64,000 nt of DNA, from assembly GCA_003996215.1 (NCBI GenBank), contig QJPP01003423.1, positions 1 through 64,000 of the forward strand. Reading direction: 5' to 3'. The notes under the pieces were generated by a model, which did no database searches, had not been told where the DNA came from, and saw nothing but the letters and a program-made list of their open reading frames with translations. The stretch comes from Jaltomata sinuosa. Its lineage: Eukaryota > Streptophyta > Magnoliopsida > Solanales > Solanaceae. Below are positions 59,186 to 64,000 of this stretch, in pieces. A program made the translations under genes and the position numbers. Within the stretch, counting starts at the first letter, position 1; each line of letters opens with the position of its first letter.

Positions 59186-59414
59186 TGAGACATTTTTTTA
59201 ACTCGAACTTGTTTAAGGGAATCCTTGACCTAACACTTTAGTTTAATCCTTTGATATTACCACTCCTTTGCAACCTTATTCTCCTGATGTTCTTCCCCAA
59301 GTCATGTACACCATATACACTCATGCCATGCTACGTATATTATGTAAAAAAAGGGTCTCACACAATTGCTCTTGTATTGGTAAGAATGGTGAACCTAAAG
59401 CTTTGACACCATGC
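59186..59414 (-). other. Leader of a further minus-strand element
   Basis: CTTTGACACCA at 59401-59411 is a decayed initiator-Met primer site (minus TGGTGTCAAAG) placed just inside the LTR that starts at 59415. The rest is leader-like sequence cut off at 59186 by the D-type LTR. No gene. Confidence 0.55.
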
Positions 59415-61400
59415 TATCACGACCCAAAATCGGGCCATGACAGCACCTACTAAAACTCTCCAGTAGGCAAGTCAACCCCACAAAATGATATAACCAATAA
59501 AATCTAAAACAAATAAAGAGGAAGTAAGATACGAAATAAGAAAGGTACACCAGCATAGATATATACATAACAGTATAAAATATACAAAATGGGCCCCAAA
59601 GAGACCAAGAAAGACAATATATATACATGAGAATCAAACCCCGGACCTGGTGTCACTAGTACAAGAATATCTAAAGTACAAAAATAAAGCTGTACAAAGA
59701 ACTTCTATCTACCAAAAATACAAAATAAAGACAGCATGAGTAGAGGAAAAGTAGTAAATCTCCGGACGCCAAGAGCTCACCACGATCCGAATAGCAGCAA
59801 GCCTCGAATGAATAGGAGATCAACAAGGGTGGCTTATACTAGGTTCTGCATCAAAAAAAGATGCAAAAATATAGTATGAGTACCAAAATATGGGGTACTC
59901 AGTAGGCATCATAGGCCGACTGAGCTCAGAAGATAATATATAATATAAGAAATATGAAGGTAAAATAGAAACAAAACTAACCTAAAATCTCATACCACAT
60001 AGGATAATGGTGAAGATAATAATAATAAGGACAAAATAATAAACATTTAAATACGAATGCAAGAAAATAAATGCAGTATGGGATACTATGATGCAGTATG
60101 CGGCTAATGCAGTAAAAGCTCAGAATCTCACATCGGACGTAGAAACTGAAATAACATAGAAATGAATTGGAATCTTACATCGGACCAAGTGATAAAAATG
60201 GACTGGAATCTTACACCATACCAGGTAGTAGAAATGGATCAAAATTTTATATCGGATCGAGTAGTAACAATAAAATAGTCTTTCCATCTTGAAAAAACTA
60301 GTGAGAAAATAATGCATTAATTTCTAAAATCTGAAATCATAATAATAAGGCAAAAAATATCTTTTGGAAACCAAAACTCCAGTAATTTTCTCAAACCAAG
60401 CCAATAACCATGAATATGCATGTATGAATATGTGCGAACCATAACGAGTAAGCACATACATAACATCAAGGGGAAAACACCTTTCAAACAAGGCAACTAA
60501 CATGAAACTCCCTCAAATCTCAAGCTATAGCCTTGGGCCCACAGTTACACCATATACAGAAAGAAACACGGAAAATAAAGCAATAAAGTAAAATTAATAA
60601 TAAAAACCTACTCTACCACAATTCGCCTCGAACCTATACTAAGGATTCTAGCCTATCCACACTAGAGCTACAACAACCTAAACTAAGGATAAACAAGATA
60701 CTACTATTTTACGGTACTGAAAATGGCCAATAATTCAGAAGAAGGAGTTAAAGCCTAATTCTACCCTACCATCTAAACTAACATTTATACAACTTATAAA
60801 ATATAGAATCTAGCAGAGCTAAGTCTAAAAAAGGTAAACCATAACTACCTCGGAGATGAACTGTAAATACAAATTATCACTCGTGTGTCTCTCCCTTTTG
60901 AATAGCTTCAAATCATTGTCACACTATCATAAATATGTTTTACATATGAAGAAGTGAATAATGACACCCGTATTGATATAAAAAAAATTGGGCCGAATAT
61001 CGAGTCAAAAAATTGACTCTCGAGGCCTGCTAAAATTATTTTGCAATTATGCATCCAATGGGGTTCTAAACCCATGCCTGAATTTTGGGTGCAAATGGGA
61101 CACGTTTCAGGGCTCAAAACAACCAAGAAGCTTATTTTGAGCAAGGGAACAATTTTGAAAATTAAACATGGAATTCTACGGAATTTAGGATAGATATATG
61201 CGGAATCTATAAGAATTTATGAAGAATTGCACTAGGGACATACCTGGGATGATAAAGGTTGAAAAACTTATCAAGAATTAGCCCCCAAGCTCACTAGAAA
61301 TGGAATTTTTTGTTTGAATGGAGAAGAATAAAGTTGGAAAATATATAGCTGCCAGGGAACGTGAAGGCCCCTCGAGAATGCGAAGAAGTAATCAAGGTAC
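59415..61400 (-). repeat. 5' LTR (minus) of the same family as 34868-46075
   Basis: It starts TATCACGACCC (TGTCACGACC mutated) and is colinear with 34868-36606 joined to 44880-45381. It stops at the LTR beginning at 61401. At 60924-60928 it keeps CTATC once, the empty form of the element B insertion site. Confidence 0.87.
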
Positions 61401-62897
61401 TGATAAGTTGGTAATCTACCAACTTATTGAGCCTATATCCATAAATTATTGCTATATTTTGAATAGATTTAGTGGTTCTTATGGCATTTATTGATGTCCA
61501 TGCAGGTACTTGTGATCAAAGATAGAAAACAAGGAAATGGATTCAAAAAGAGCTCAAAAGGAGTTAAGTGTGAAGTGATCGAAAGAAGACAAGAATCTGC
61601 CCTAAGATTCGGTGCTTGTGCGACACACACAAGCTGTGGTGAATTTCGCACCTCCCACCACATGAAGATTAGGATTTCCTAAAGAATCTATCATGGGGTG
61701 CGGTCATCGTGCGACGTGCACAATCTGCGGTGTGAATTGCACCCACTTTGCACGAGACCTCCCAAATCGACTGAAGTCACTGGTTCAACTGAAGATAGTG
61801 TGTGACGCGCACATTGTGACATGTGAACCACACATCGCATCGCACATCACCCAAAGGGCAATTTTGTCTTGAATTTTAGTGACATTTTGGGAAACTATAA
61901 AAGGCTAATTTAGGCACAATTGTAAATATATTCTTCAGTCCTAAATATTTTGAAGAGCTTTTTACTTTGAGAATAAGTTTTCCTCTCAAAAGAGAAGAGG
62001 GTTTGAATCCATTCTCTTGGTTAATCATTTGTGTACTGAAATTGAGCTTAGAACTTGAAATTCAACTTAAATGAAGAGGATTTTGACTTACCCATTTGGT
62101 ATATCTCTCTCCTTTGCTATGAGTGGCTGATTTCACTTGTCTAGGGGTGTGTTGATAATGGGTACTTGACAAATGTATGTGGGTGTTGCTAATTCTTGCT
62201 TATAATTGCTTATTTGATATTGGTCTAGTAGTTTCACCAAGTTTTAATCCTAAAATTGATGGTTGCAAACATTAATTGTCATTACTCGACTATGTTATTG
62301 CTTGACAAAGAATTTCATGGTCTCGGATGTGAGATTACTAGTGGGAACTTGGGACTCTATTCATATTTGAGGATAGAAATAGCTCTTACCAACGGAATCA
62401 CCCATTTAAGGATCTAAGCTAGAAATAGTGTGACCTCTCCAAGCTTGATCTTGGTTGTTTATTGCTTTGACCAATAGTGCTCCAATCGGGACTATTGGAT
62501 AAATGGTTGTTGATCGAGAGATAAACAACCATTCCCATGACCAAGTCTACCTATGTTAATAAGCAAGAATAAGTGTGAAAAGGCAAACACCCAATCCCAC
62601 ATTAAAGCCCCATTGGATACACATCCCTAGTCTCCTACTCAATTTGATACACCCAATTTACTTACTTGCTTTGTTACTAATTGCAATTGTAGTGACAGAA
62701 TCCCAATTACCCCAACCTTTTACTTTCGTGCTTTTAAGCATTTACTCCCTTTGCGAATTCATTTTGATACAATCTCCATATAGCTAGCATCAAGTCTCTA
62801 TGGTAAGACCCCGACACCTGTTGGGTACTTATAAATGTGTTTTGCTTGACGATCGTCGTGCCTCCATATTTAGGGAGTACGATTTGAGCATTTATCA
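61401..62897 (+). repeat. B-type LTR, solo or 5' LTR of a deleted element
   Basis: It starts TGATAAGTTGGTAATCTACC and ends GAGCATTTATCA, the same ends as element B's LTR. A block of GTGCGACGTGCAC-like words lies at 61600-61860. GGTAC precedes it (61396-61400) and also follows it (62898-62902), which would fit a solo LTR with a 5-bp duplication. However, the sequence to its right is gag-like coding DNA of the same superfamily and no primer site is present. Confidence 0.85.
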
Positions 62898-63905
62898 GGT
62901 ACCCAACTTGAACTCAGTTATGGTCAAGGGAAAGAAAGTGTGAATTACCCCCGCTTCCATCAATGCCATCTATTGGGAAAACCCAATCAAACCTGCACCG
63001 AATCTCATGGCTAAGTTGCAAGCAAAAGTGAAACCATACCGTGAATCTACTGCTATCCTGGATCCTTCCACTCCTATGTCGGCCACCGTGGGAGGTGACA
63101 TCCTGAGAAGACTCTGCACTTTAAAGCCCGTCTGTGGTATGATCTTGTCAGAATCTGATTCCTACCCTCTCAAAATGATCAAAAGATAACTCAAGAGGGG
63201 GCCATCCTAGTTACTGCCATTATGACAAGGGAGCATGTGAATTTTGGGGAAATAACAGCCATGGTAATTTAGAGGAAAGCACGCAGGGGCAATGACGCAT
63301 TCCCTTTTCCAATATTGATCAGCAAGTTATGTGCAAAGGACGACATCCCATACTTCAGCTGCTACAAAGTCACCCATACAGTTTGGGTAATTGATTCAGA
63401 CATGAAAACAGATAGGGATGCCCCCAGGTTCAAGAGGCAAAGGACTGACAGTGATGAGATTGATACTGAAGTAGATGCTACATCAGGGGCACAGACACAT
63501 ACCCCCACATCAGCTGCACCAAGAGAGCCTTTGACCAAAAGTGGCCTACAGAACATGGTTGACAAAACATATAATCATGAAAGAAAGTTGAATGATTTGG
63601 CTACTAAGCTGCCTGGCATGATACAAAGAGCAATCAAGAATGTTATGAAAGGAGTGGTGGACAGTGTCTCCAAACTCTGCACAAGAATAGATATTGTTGA
63701 GGGCGCGGTGTTAGAACTTAAGAAGGATATGGCCAAAGCCAAAGGAAAGCAGTCTATTGAGGAGGCATATTTGACCACCTTACCTCAGCCCTGCCAAACT
63801 CGAGGACCCATGGATGACTTTTTTGCAGCCTATGCAGATGATGATGATGTGCAGCCTAGAAATAAAGATCAAGAGTTGGATGATGATCAGAATCCTGACT
63901 TTTAG
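62898..63905 (+). pseudogene. Third plant-transposon-protein ORF (5'-truncated)
   Basis: The frame starts directly at the LTR edge with VPNLNSVMVKGKK, a stop, then ITPASINAIYW (compare LVRGVPINISAKTINRF in element A). After a stop at 63187 a frame change leads to ILVTAIMTREHVNFGEI, then AFPFPILISKLCAKDDI. The C-terminal half (63315-63905, 196 codons open) has a basic KRQRTDSDE patch, a Thr/Pro linker, a coiled coil (NHERKLNDLATKL; RIDIVEGAVLELKKDMAKA) and an acidic tail ending NPDF. The N-terminal domain is missing. Same gag-like role inferred as for elements A and B. Confidence 0.82.
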
Positions 63906-64000
63906 AGGGTTCTTCGAGACTCCACATTGACTGTGCACTCCTGAAATGGTGGTGCTGGCCCAAGTGGAAGATCCTAAGATGAGGGGACAACAACAAATGA
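63906..64000 (+). other. Start of 3' untranslated region of the third copy
   Basis: Non-coding sequence after the ORF stop. It continues past the window end. Confidence 0.5.

Overview
This is a repeat-dominated stretch of a plant nuclear genome. The family mix suggests Solanaceae, but that is an inference and not proven by the sequence. No intact host gene was found. Nearly everything recognisable is a nested set of LTR retrotransposons, plus MITE-like elements and a piece of mitochondrial rRNA gene DNA. Two host-like stretches (about 14.1-20.2 kb and 24.6-25.3 kb) are AT-rich and gene-free.

Layout. 1-6493: 3' part of a plus-strand Ty3/gypsy chromovirus (element 1: RT, RNase H, integrase, chromodomain, 3' LTR). 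It sits inside element A (6494-13633), a pol-less LTR element encoding a gag-like 'putative plant transposon protein'. A in turn sits in the LTR of a G-like chromovirus (13634-14115). 20236-21879: a truncated Ty1/copia element whose 208-bp LTR is almost a perfect palindrome, lying between two direct copies of a 210-223-bp flank. 22.1-24.6 kb: a C-rich tract, then DNA of probable mitochondrial origin ending in an antisense rrn26 fragment. 25316-26621: a MITE filled with eight G-rich blocks. 26796-34250: element G, a structurally complete chromovirus (TSD ACCTC) that has lost protease, RT and RNase H, so gag runs out of frame into integrase.

34868-61400: minus-strand chromovirus material. One LTR (34868-46075) is split by element B (36607-44874). 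B is a complete pol-less element with paired LTRs, TSD CTATC, a tRNA-Asp-type primer site and two ORFs (CCHC zinc-knuckle ORF1; plant-transposon-protein ORF2). After it come a gag-PR-RT-RH-INT-chromodomain body (C), a truncated LTR, a second RT-INT body (D), an oppositely oriented LTR and a full D-type LTR. 59415-61400 is another copy of the B-bearing LTR and still shows the empty B target site. 61401-64000 is a B-type LTR followed by a third copy of the plant-transposon-protein ORF.

The most interesting theme is the pol-less family (A, B and the 61.4-64 kb copy). Its members share the ORF, the TGAT...ATCA LTR ends, an intercistronic GGGAGGCAACCC module and a 3' purine-rich module, and they must depend on enzymes supplied in trans. 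A second theme is that most LTR families here carry, 0.1-0.8 kb from the LTR start, a block of a family-specific reiterated GC-rich word. All coding regions carry stops or frameshifts, so none is expected to make a full protein.
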